Shown here one piece after another: positions 9,241-16,730 of a stretch of DNA of 64,000 bases (positions are counted from its first letter, which is position 1; each line of letters opens with the position of its first letter). Position numbers and translations under genes: made by a program. The stretch is from assembly GCA_958428295.1 (NCBI GenBank), contig CAUAFL010000006.1, positions 1 to 64,000 on the forward strand, written 5' to 3'. The notes below the pieces were generated by a model that saw only the letters and a program-made list of their open reading frames with translations, did not search any database and was not told the origin of the DNA. This DNA is from an uncultured Bacillota bacterium. Its GTDB lineage: Bacteria > Bacillota_I > Bacilli_A > RF39 > UBA660.

Positions 9241-9269
9241 ATCATACAGTAATACATTACAAAAGTCAA
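9241..9269 (-). promoter_or_regulatory. Sigma-A promoter for the 173-residue gene
   Basis: Minus strand: -35 TTGACT (9269 to 9264), 17-bp spacer, -10 TATGAT (9246 to 9241). Confidence 0.65.
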
Positions 9270-9351
9270 TCAACAGATGACCGAATATATTATTCTAGGA
9301 TCCTACATATCAATTACATTATATCACGATTTTACTAGAATAAAATAGGCC

Positions 9352-9384
9352 AAAAGAAAAGATTATCTTTTTGTTTAATAATCT
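9352..9384 (-). terminator. Intrinsic terminator after the 134-residue ORF
   Basis: Minus strand: AGATTAT / ATAATCT stem with an 11-nt loop, followed by TTTCTTTT. Confidence 0.55.
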
Positions 9385-9395
9385 AATTCCATTTA

Positions 9396-9800
9396 TTATT
9401 CCATTTTTTCAATAGTAACCTTATCTTCAAAAACTATTTTTAAAATTTCATCTTTTTGTTCTTCGCCATTTAAAGAAAGGTATGCAATATTATCATTCCA
9501 TTCAATATTAAAATTACTATCATTTAAAATTTTGCCATCATTAAATATTTTTGTTTTATAAATTGCTTTACTAAAAGTGCCAGTAAAACTATTTTTATAA
9601 GCATACACCTTTATATCTTCACTACCGAACGGCCATTTTGCACCATTACCTTTTATAACAATTTTATATTCTTTATTTGATGAAAGATATGATTCTTTTT
9701 TTGTATATAAATTACCAGTAAAACCTAATATAACATAAATAATACATATCAATATTAAAAATGATATAGTTATCAAAACAAAATATGTAATTTTTTTCAT
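9396..9800 (-). CDS. Small membrane-anchored extracytoplasmic protein (134 aa)
   Basis: One N-terminal membrane segment (residues 4-28) is followed by a beta-rich domain (KEYKIVIKGNGAKWPFG, IKVYAYKNSFTG). It vaguely recalls the DUF5412 type of anchored proteins, but this is not certain. It follows the lipoprotein gene by 7 bp, so the two are co-transcribed. A pair of anchored outer-surface proteins at the edge of an ICE could serve entry exclusion or host immunity; this is speculation. Confidence 0.6.
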   Translation of the reverse strand: MKKITYFVLITISFLILICIIYVILGFTGNLYTKKESYLSSNKEYKIVIKGNGAKWPFGSEDIKVYAYKNSFTGTFSKAIYKTKIFNDGKILNDSNFNIEWNDNIAYLSLNGEEQKDEILKIVFEDKVTIEKME

Positions 9801-9807
9801 AAATTTA

Positions 9808-10362
9808 TTATTTATCCTTTATAGAGCATTCATAGTTTTTTAAAGAACATTCAAAGTATCTATACTCACTATGTTCACTTATAAAAATATCCCCAGAAAT
9901 AGTAATTAAGTCTTTATCAATATTTCTAATACTACTTATTAAAAAAGGATTAGTTTTTTCATCTATTTTAAATTCTAACTCTTTAATTTTACTTTCTTTT
10001 CTTTTTAACTCTATTTCAAATATCATAGGGGAATTTCCATTTCCAACACCATAAAGTTTATTATCATAAAATTGATACATATAGTCTTTTTTATAAGCAT
10101 CTTGTTGGGATGATTCTAATGTTTCTAATAAAATATAATCGTTGTCATCAATTTTATAGAAGAACCCCGTTAAAAACGATTCATAAGAACTAGGCGTTAT
10201 ATCTGCTAAAGCATAAACTTCTTTGCCGTTATCACTAAAATATGTATAAATATTCAAATCTTTATCTTTTAAATCATAATGCTCAAATGAATCCTTTTCT
10301 TCCGAACAACCAGTTAATAAAATACAAATACTTATTAAACATAATAACAATACTTTTTTCAC
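9808..10362 (-). CDS. Lipoprotein of unknown function (184 aa)
   Basis: The signal peptide ends in the lipobox LTGC (Cys19), so it should be lipid-anchored outside the membrane. The mature part is acidic, with aromatic-rich beta strands, and was not recognised. It starts at GTG with GTGAG 6 bases upstream. The 76 bp between it and the methyltransferase contains TATAAT but no convincing -35. Confidence 0.65.
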   Translation of the reverse strand: MKKVLLLCLISICILLTGCSEEKDSFEHYDLKDKDLNIYTYFSDNGKEVYALADITPSSYESFLTGFFYKIDDNDYILLETLESSQQDAYKKDYMYQFYDNKLYGVGNGNSPMIFEIELKRKESKIKELEFKIDEKTNPFLISSIRNIDKDLITISGDIFISEHSEYRYFECSLKNYECSIKDK

Positions 10363-10438
10363 TATATCATCTCACTTTCAAATAGTATATCTATTTGTAA
10401 ATCAATTATAACATTTTTTCTAATATATATCTATGATA

Positions 10439-11575
10439 TTAAAATAATTTTTTTAAAATATGATAAATCACATTTGTAGCAATACTATTTCCAGCTTGTT
10501 TGAATAATTGACGATTAGAAGTACCGATGTCTTTTGCTTTATAAAAATCTTCATCACTAAACCCCATAAAACGCCAGCTTTCTAAAGGACTAATTTTTTT
10601 CACAAAAAAACAATTATCACGATAGATAATCATTTTACTTGTATCTTCTGTAGAATTCGCCGTTAGTGTAGGACAATATCCATTTATAGACCATAACCTT
10701 GCAGTTTGATTATATTTACTAGATGTATCACGTCCACACTTATTTTTACCGTCAATAAATCTATATAAATCTATTATATATTTTCTTCTTTTATCTTTCA
10801 GATTCTTACAAACTAACTTACAATCTTTTGTATAATCTTTATTAGCAACAAAACTTTGTAAATCAAATGGGACTTTTTCAGATAATACAAGATTAGGATC
10901 AATATCTTTTTCTAGTAAATCTTTAAGTCTTAACTTCAATTTCATTTTTTGTGGAAATTGATATAAGTATTTTCCCTTGATTGCAACTAAAAAATATCTT
11001 TCTCTATTTTGTGGTGTACCATAATCTAAAGCACATAAAACATCATCATAAAGTGAATATCCTAATTCTTCTAAATCATTTTTAAATAAGTTCAATGTTA
11101 TTCTAAATTTTGAATGAGTAATTGCAGCCACATTTTCAAAAATAACTACTTTTGGTGGATCTTTTACTTCTCTTAAAAATTGTATCATTTTCCACCCAAG
11201 AGAAGAACGAGTACGACTTCCAAAATCAAAGCCACGACGAACACCAGCCATACTTATATCTTGACAGGGAAAGCCACCGATCCAAATATCACAATATGGA
11301 ATATCAGCACCATTGATTTTAGTAATATCCCCAAGATTGTCATCTGGTGTTTTATTATGGATCGCACAATAACTTTTAATCGCGTGTTTATCCACTTCAC
11401 AAAAAAATACAGATTCATAATTATTTATAATACCATTTTCTTTTAATCTATGAAAAGCCATTTCTGGACTTCCAATACCAGAAAAGAAAGTACCAACCTT
11501 AACATTATTCTTATCTAGTTTAATAAATGGATATTCATAATTAAATAAAGTCATAGTTTGATTATTCAGAGCCAT
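10439..11575 (-). CDS. DNA (cytosine-5)-methyltransferase
   Basis: An orphan C5 methyltransferase. Motif I is GTFFSGIGSPEMAF, motif IV is GGFPCQDIS with catalytic Cys104, and motif VI is ENVAA (Glu147). Motif VIII is QNRERYFLVAIKG and motifs IX-X are near the C-terminus (QAGNSIATNVI). The start chosen is the ATG at 11575 (MALNNQTM), overlapping the VirD4 stop by 14 bp; an upstream in-frame extension lies wholly inside virD4. No restriction endonuclease is present nearby, so it probably protects transferred DNA from host restriction. Confidence 0.92.
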   Translation of the reverse strand: MALNNQTMTLFNYEYPFIKLDKNNVKVGTFFSGIGSPEMAFHRLKENGIINNYESVFFCEVDKHAIKSYCAIHNKTPDDNLGDITKINGADIPYCDIWIGGFPCQDISMAGVRRGFDFGSRTRSSLGWKMIQFLREVKDPPKVVIFENVAAITHSKFRITLNLFKNDLEELGYSLYDDVLCALDYGTPQNRERYFLVAIKGKYLYQFPQKMKLKLRLKDLLEKDIDPNLVLSEKVPFDLQSFVANKDYTKDCKLVCKNLKDKRRKYIIDLYRFIDGKNKCGRDTSSKYNQTARLWSINGYCPTLTANSTEDTSKMIIYRDNCFFVKKISPLESWRFMGFSDEDFYKAKDIGTSNRQLFKQAGNSIATNVIYHILKKLF

Positions 11576-13406
11576 TTTTAGGTTTTCTCTTTCTGGTTGG
11601 ACTTGCTTTTTTGATAGGTACATCTTGTACTTGTTCCTTATTGGAAAATAATTCTTGTTCAATTCTAAATGTATCAAGATCAAAAAGTTCTAGTTTATGG
11701 AATTCATCTTGTTTGACTTCTATTGTATCAGTAACTTTATATCTAAATGGATAATCACTTATTTGCTTTAAATTTGTCTTTATAGGCGACATTCTAGTTC
11801 TTAATATGATAGCTTCGCCAACTTTAAAGTTAATAAGCTCATCTGCAGTAATTAAATCACGACCAGTAAGTGATGTGTCAGATGACAGATTGAAATCAAC
11901 TTTTCCATATCTATTAGAAGATGATGTTCTAGTAGTGGCAATCGTATATTTTCCAATTCTATTTGATAACTCGTGAGCGGTATTATAATCGTTTGTAGAG
12001 AGATAAACCCAATTACTAGTGTTAGACTTAATAGTACCAGCCATTTCTTTATAATTTTCTTGCAACTGATTAAAATCTTGAATTACTAAATAAAATCTAA
12101 CATTTCTGGATCTTGCTACTGTAAGTTTTTTAGAAAATTCAGCAATCTTTACCATATTAGAAAACTCATCTAGTATGAAGTTTACCCTAACAGGAAGTGT
12201 ACCAGAATTTTCTTTTTGAGCTTCTTCTACTAAAACTTGATAGACTTGATTGATAAATAAACTACCTATGAAATGCCTAGAAATTTTTTCATCTGGAATG
12301 ATAAGGAAGATAGCAGTTTTTTTCTTACCTATGTCCCTTATATTGAATGAAGTTTTACTAGTCATATAACTAACACCAGTATCTCCAAAAACTCTTAATT
12401 TTGACGCTAGAATGGAAAAAATAGTAGCCCTTGTTTCCCCACGAGCAAAGTTTCCTGTAGAGTAAAGATTTTTTGCAGTACTTCCAAATGGACGATCACT
12501 AAAATACTTATCAAGTGAATTCTGATCGCCATACTTTTTAGCACCGTGTTCCACAAGTAAGTTATAGATAGAATGAAAGTGTATTTGACTTTCACTTTTT
12601 GCGTCTTCTAAAAGAGCAAGACATAATGCACTTAAAACAGAAGATGAAGACTCTTGCCAGTACTTATCACGACTAGTAACATCTTCACATATTGCACCTG
12701 ATAAATCATTGATTGTTTCAATCTCTTTTTCAAAATTATTCTCTTTAAAATACTCATAAGCGATCGTGAGTGGATTCCAAAAATCACTATTACTTGTATT
12801 TCTTAAATTGATAATCTTAATATCATAATCTTTCTTTTTTAAATAATCATAAGTAGTTTTGTAAAGTTCGCCTTTGACATCATTGATAATCATTGATTCG
12901 CCAGTGTCAGCTAAATTAAATATGAGTGGATCAATTACTGAAACTGTTTTACCAGATCCAGTATTACCAATAATCAATGTATGATTAGAGCTAGTATCTA
13001 CATAGTAATTATTATCATCTATTGCAACAACCATACCACCAGACTTATTATTCTTATTAAATCGCCAAGTAGTAAAGTTTTTTCTTACTTCCTTAATAGT
13101 AGCAAAGGTACTACTACCAAATTCATTACTATTGATTCTTTTAGGTACACCATTTGTACTGTTAGAGTTTTTAATTTTAAAACTATATTTATAATATAAT
13201 AAGGCCAAAAGAAAAAGACATTCTATTAAAGAAATGCCTACTAAAATATTTCTATCTTTTGAAACAATACTAATTATATCTAAAAGATTATATATAAATT
13301 TTAATTCAAAATTACTTTTCATACATACAACAAAATTAGTAATGATGAAAGTAAAAAACAATAAAGAAATAATAACTACTAGTATGTAATTAAAATATTT
13401 CTTTAT
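11562..13406 (-). CDS. VirD4/TraG-type coupling protein
   Basis: The ATPase that brings the relaxase-DNA complex to the type IV channel. Walker A is GNTGSGKT at about residue 147, and Walker B is NFILDEFSNM, followed by ARSRNVRFYLVIQDFNQL. Two N-terminal membrane segments anchor it. The first appears only if translation begins at ATA (13406), 8 bases after GGGGG, giving KKYFNYILVVIISLLF. The nearest canonical codon, TTG at 13361, has no ribosome site and would delete that segment. It follows the relaxase gene directly. Confidence 0.92.
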   Translation of the reverse strand: MKKYFNYILVVIISLLFFTFIITNFVVCMKSNFELKFIYNLLDIISIVSKDRNILVGISLIECLFLLALLYYKYSFKIKNSNSTNGVPKRINSNEFGSSTFATIKEVRKNFTTWRFNKNNKSGGMVVAIDDNNYYVDTSSNHTLIIGNTGSGKTVSVIDPLIFNLADTGESMIINDVKGELYKTTYDYLKKKDYDIKIINLRNTSNSDFWNPLTIAYEYFKENNFEKEIETINDLSGAICEDVTSRDKYWQESSSSVLSALCLALLEDAKSESQIHFHSIYNLLVEHGAKKYGDQNSLDKYFSDRPFGSTAKNLYSTGNFARGETRATIFSILASKLRVFGDTGVSYMTSKTSFNIRDIGKKKTAIFLIIPDEKISRHFIGSLFINQVYQVLVEEAQKENSGTLPVRVNFILDEFSNMVKIAEFSKKLTVARSRNVRFYLVIQDFNQLQENYKEMAGTIKSNTSNWVYLSTNDYNTAHELSNRIGKYTIATTRTSSSNRYGKVDFNLSSDTSLTGRDLITADELINFKVGEAIILRTRMSPIKTNLKQISDYPFRYKVTDTIEVKQDEFHKLELFDLDTFRIEQELFSNKEQVQDVPIKKASPTRKRKPKNGSE

Positions 13407-13419
13407 AGTTATAACCCCC

Positions 13420-14850
13420 TTAAATATCTTTGCCTTGAAGTTCCTTTTCTAAAAGTTCAAGCAAAAATTCTTCTTCTTTTTTTGTTTCAACCATTAAATA
13501 ATAATTTGCTTTCTTAATAAATTGTTTGAATCGTAAATTCTTATAAAATGATTTTTCTTTATAAGTATCATATCTTTCTTTAGTATATCCAAGATGTGAT
13601 AATGCTTTATAAAAGTCAGTAACATTTATATCTTCTCTAGTATTAGAAACAGCATTAAATAGTAAATCTACATTATAATTGATTTTTGATTTCTTGATCC
13701 ATTTTTCCAACAACTTTTTTATATCACTATCAGAGAGTGAAGCAAGTTTACCCAGCTTATAAAGTTCTGTTGCGTGTTTGATTATGGTAGATTTCTTTTT
13801 AGTATTTCTACTAATAAATTCCATATTCATTATATTGATTTCTAAAAATTCTTTTTGATATTCTAAAAAATCTTTTGAATTATAAACTTTAAAATTATAT
13901 AAAATATCATTTCCAATTTTAGAGTAAAGTCTTTTCATTTTGTTTTCCACATACTTGTTATTTTTAGAATTACCATATAACTTTTTTTGCTCACGTTCTA
14001 TTGATTCCAAAGAGTGATAGTACTTTTCAAAATCATATTTTATTTTGTCGTGATATAAAATCTTTTCTATAATTTTATCTATATCTTTACGACAGTAATC
14101 TAAATTTTTTGAATTATATTGAAGACGACCTTTTTTAGGAAGTTTTTTATAAAGACTTAACAAATCTTTATTCAAACTTTTTCTAAACTTATTAGAAAAA
14201 AATAACTCTTGATCTACTTTAGTATAATTACTTTTTCTAATTTTATAATCAAGACCTAAAAGCAGATAATCTTGATCTTTATAAAAAGAAGTATTATCTA
14301 CTAGATAAGAAGCAATATTACTTTTTAAATATTTCATAGCTGTTTTTTCTAATGTATCTTTTTTCCTAGTTTCTTCCAATTCAAAAAGATTTATGTGTAG
14401 ATGTGGATTGTCGGTGTCCTGATGAAGACTAGCATACCACTTTGTATTAGTCAGATCCAAATCATTATCTAGTATAAATTTTGGCATAATAGCTTTAGTC
14501 ATCAAATAATAATCTTGTTTTGTTTTAAGACCTGATTCAAGAGCAAAGTCTGGTGGAAATGATAAAACTAACGTCCACATACGACCTGATTTATCTTTAG
14601 GCAAATCTTTTAAAATATCTTGTTTTGAAACATCGCCGTTCTTATCCCAGATATAACATTCTTCTGATTCTTTAGTATCATCATATATCCCGAGTTCTTT
14701 TTCATATAAGTCATTGACAGAAGAAAAATCTCTTAAAGATTTTCCATTTGCTCCGTCCTTTGAAACGTACTTACACCAACCACCAACTAACCTTTGAAAG
14801 TTCACATCTTTTTTATATCTAACTCTTGTAACAATATTACTTTTGCTCAT
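13420..14850 (-). CDS. MobL-like relaxase
   Basis: It nicks oriT and leads the strand into the recipient. The N-terminal 200 residues hold the histidine triad motif H143-QDTDNP-H150-L-H152-I, preceded by WTLVLSFPPDFA, as in the MobL/MobP-like relaxases of Firmicutes. The C-terminal 250 residues are helical and Lys-rich. At 476 aa it overlaps the upstream MobC-like gene by 14 bp, and virD4 follows, so nicking and coupling genes form one unit. The exact MOB class is inferred. Confidence 0.85.
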   Translation of the reverse strand: MSKSNIVTRVRYKKDVNFQRLVGGWCKYVSKDGANGKSLRDFSSVNDLYEKELGIYDDTKESEECYIWDKNGDVSKQDILKDLPKDKSGRMWTLVLSFPPDFALESGLKTKQDYYLMTKAIMPKFILDNDLDLTNTKWYASLHQDTDNPHLHINLFELEETRKKDTLEKTAMKYLKSNIASYLVDNTSFYKDQDYLLLGLDYKIRKSNYTKVDQELFFSNKFRKSLNKDLLSLYKKLPKKGRLQYNSKNLDYCRKDIDKIIEKILYHDKIKYDFEKYYHSLESIEREQKKLYGNSKNNKYVENKMKRLYSKIGNDILYNFKVYNSKDFLEYQKEFLEINIMNMEFISRNTKKKSTIIKHATELYKLGKLASLSDSDIKKLLEKWIKKSKINYNVDLLFNAVSNTREDINVTDFYKALSHLGYTKERYDTYKEKSFYKNLRFKQFIKKANYYLMVETKKEEEFLLELLEKELQGKDI

Positions 14851-15277
14851 CTACATTGTCCTTTTGACTTCGTAATTCACGAATATTTTTTAGTACTTGT
14901 TCTCTAGCCACTTCTGTTATAGGGTGGTTGACTAGATGAGTATTAAGTTCTGATCTTGTTTGTGGAATATCAAAATATTTATAAGTCATATCATTTTGTA
15001 ATATGATAGTTTCAATTCCTATATTGTTTTTGTTAATCATCGTCAAGATTTTATAAAATTGTTTTTCGTTTGCGTCTGTAACTGTTTCAATAATAAGTTC
15101 TCTTAATTTCTTTTGACTATCTAAAAGCATTGTCTGATCCAAATTGTCTAGTAAAACATTTTTACAATATTCACTTATTTTCATATTATTTTTGGACGCC
15201 TGATCTTGTAGTAATTGTTTTTTATATGGATCAACTCTAAAAGCAATAATATTGCCATTCTTATTTTGTTCTTCCAT
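14837..15277 (-). CDS. MobC-like relaxosome accessory protein with RHH N-terminus
   Basis: Residues 10-48 (IIAFRVDPYKKQLLQDQASK, then MKISEYCKNVLL) fit a ribbon-helix-helix DNA-binding unit. A helical C-terminal part follows. The gene sits immediately upstream of and overlaps the relaxase, the usual place for MobC/MbeC-type accessory proteins that bind oriT. It also overlaps the preceding 59-residue ORF by 17 bp and has no clear RBS, so it is likely translated by coupling. Confidence 0.65.
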   Translation of the reverse strand: MEEQNKNGNIIAFRVDPYKKQLLQDQASKNNMKISEYCKNVLLDNLDQTMLLDSQKKLRELIIETVTDANEKQFYKILTMINKNNIGIETIILQNDMTYKYFDIPQTRSELNTHLVNHPITEVAREQVLKNIRELRSQKDNVDEQK

Positions 15278-15440
15278 TATTCAACATAATACAATCAAGA
15301 TTTTCAAAGATATAATCTTTTAGCATATTCTCTAAAACTTCCTGAATTGTAAGCCCTTTAATTTCTAAAATTTTTCTAAAAGCATTATCTGTTTTATTAT
15401 CTACGAGTACCTTTAAATATGTACTTTTTTTATCATTCAT
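15261..15440 (-). CDS. Small ribbon-helix-helix protein (59 aa)
   Basis: The ORF starts MNDKKSTYLKVLVDNKTD after GGGGGTT. A beta strand (YLKVLVD) followed by two helices (NAFRKILEIKG, IQEVLENMLKDYI) matches a minimal RHH/antitoxin-like fold. Its 3' end overlaps the MobC-like gene in another frame. It is a plausible autoregulator of the relaxase operon or oriT-binding factor. Confidence 0.6.
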   Translation of the reverse strand: MNDKKSTYLKVLVDNKTDNAFRKILEIKGLTIQEVLENMLKDYIFENLDCIMLNNGRTK

Positions 15441-15466
15441 TTATATAACCCCCTTTAAATTCAAAT

Positions 15467-15592
15467 TTAATCTAACAAATAAATTCTTTTATGATAGATT
15501 AAAATTTTTCTAATTTTATTTTTATCTTTATCAAATATAGTGTAGCAATTTCCAAAAAACAATTTCCATTTCCATAGAAAAGATTTCATCAT
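15467..15592 (-). CDS. Small basic ICE protein (41 aa)
   Basis: The ORF starts MMKSFLWKWKLFFGNCY and overlaps the stop of the upstream small membrane protein (ATGATGA), so it is probably coupled. It is Lys/Ile-rich (DKDKNKIRKILIYHKR) and not recognised. Confidence 0.45.
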   Translation of the reverse strand: MMKSFLWKWKLFFGNCYTIFDKDKNKIRKILIYHKRIYLLD

Positions 15593-15726
15593 TTACCACC
15601 AGACTTTTTATAATTTTCTTTTTCCATTGATTCATCAGCTATACTAGCAACCTTACAAGCACAAAATAAAAAAACTAATGAAAAGATTACTATATTGATG
15701 AATAATATGATTAAAAATAATTTCAT
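15589..15726 (-). CDS. Small single-pass membrane protein, DUF3789-like (45 aa)
   Basis: One membrane helix (residues 3-24) ends in Cys residues (FCACKVAS), followed by a short acidic tail (ADESMEKENYKK). The size, the single helix and the A-DE-ME tail recall DUF3789 proteins of Tn1549-like elements; this is by memory of pattern, not a search. The RBS is AAAGGAAA. It is the first ORF downstream of the inverted-repeat region at 15727-16020. Confidence 0.5.
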   Translation of the reverse strand: MKLFLIILFINIVIFSLVFLFCACKVASIADESMEKENYKKSGGK

Positions 15727-16020
15727 ATAATTTCCTTTCTTTTAGGCCTAAACTTCGGCCATAATCACGACCATAAAATAGTCAAAAACTCAATAATTTT
15801 AACAACATATTAAAAGCAGGATAAACCCTGTTTACAAACAACTCGCCAGTGGCGAGTTTAGCCTTATTTCATAAGGTATTGATGAAAAACACAAGTGTTT
15901 ACATTTTACTAAATTGTTATACAATCGTTTACTTTGAAACCCTTATAAAATCTAGGGTGTGTAACAATCGTACACACTTTAAACTTGATATTTTTCTAAA
16001 TTCTCGCCACCTTTAAGATG
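15727..16020. other. Non-coding region with clustered inverted repeats, candidate oriT
   Basis: About 290 bp without an ORF, between the transfer operon and the relaxase operon. Perfect inverted repeats within it are AACTCGCC/GGCGAGTT (15840-15858), CCTTAT/ATAAGG (15862-15876), AAACAC/GTGTTT (15887-15900), ATTGT/ACAAT (15912-15924) and GTGTGTA/TACACAC (15957-15977). Such clusters next to relaxase and MobC genes are typical of oriT. No nic consensus could be identified by eye. Confidence 0.5.
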
Positions 16021-16027
16021 TTTTTTT

Positions 16028-16062
16028 ATAAAAGTGTTAGGCCTAAATTATGGACCAACACT
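16028..16062 (-). terminator. Hairpin at the end of the M23 gene
   Basis: Minus strand: AGTGTTGG pairs with CCTAACACT (one bulge), followed by TTTTAT. The stop codon of the M23 gene lies in the loop. The T-run is weak. Confidence 0.4.
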
Positions 16063-16707
16063 TGGAAGACTTGGTGCATAAGGTTTTAATTCTGGAAGTG
16101 TAGGTATTTGATACCCACCACCATTTGAATTGTCATAATCATACAAGTTATATTCTTTTGCGCTAATCTTATTATTGATTACAATACTAGGATCTGTTCG
16201 TTCAAATTGTTGACTACTAGCATTAAATTTTTGTAAGGAAAAATGAAGATGTGGACCAGTAGAGTACCCAGTACTTCCCATAATTCCAATTTGTTGACCT
16301 TGCTTAACTTGATCGCCTACATTTACAACCCTAGAATTTTCTTTAAGATGATGATAACCAGATCTATAAACTTGACCACCTAGTTTATGTTCTATAATGA
16401 TACTTTCGCCACCCATATCTTGGACTTCACTTACAACAACTGTACCGTCTGCAACAGATACTATATTAGAAGAAGTAGGAACGACATCTATACCAGAGTG
16501 AAAAGATTTTTCGCCACTTATAGGATCTATTCTTTCGCCGTATGGGGAAGTAATAGTATAGGTGTTAGTATCAAATGGAAGAACGAAAAAAGATTGATAG
16601 AAAGCCGTATCACTTCCAAAAAGTGCAGCCAATATGGATAGAATAATTAAAACAATCATTATAATTCCAATAACTGGAAGAAGTGCTATAAGCATTTTTC
16701 CTTTCAT
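16048..16707 (-). CDS. M23 peptidase (transfer-associated cell-wall hydrolase)
   Basis: A membrane-anchored endopeptidase (TM at residues 6-31) that opens peptidoglycan for the conjugation channel. The LytM zinc ligands are present: H70 and D74 (HSGIDV) and H153-x-H155 (GPHLHFSLQ). The tail is Pro-rich. Many Gram-positive ICEs use a two-domain lysozyme/NlpC protein (CwlT type); here only the M23 module is found. It follows virB4 by 23 bp. Confidence 0.85.
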   Translation of the reverse strand: MKGKMLIALLPVIGIIMIVLIILSILAALFGSDTAFYQSFFVLPFDTNTYTITSPYGERIDPISGEKSFHSGIDVVPTSSNIVSVADGTVVVSEVQDMGGESIIIEHKLGGQVYRSGYHHLKENSRVVNVGDQVKQGQQIGIMGSTGYSTGPHLHFSLQKFNASSQQFERTDPSIVINNKISAKEYNLYDYDNSNGGGYQIPTLPELKPYAPSLPSVGP

Positions 16708-16730
16708 AATTCCATTAGTAACTTGTTTAA

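Noticed and set aside
11576..11683. N-terminal extension of the methyltransferase
   Set aside because: It lies inside virD4 in another frame, and the ATG at 11575 gives a normal domain start.
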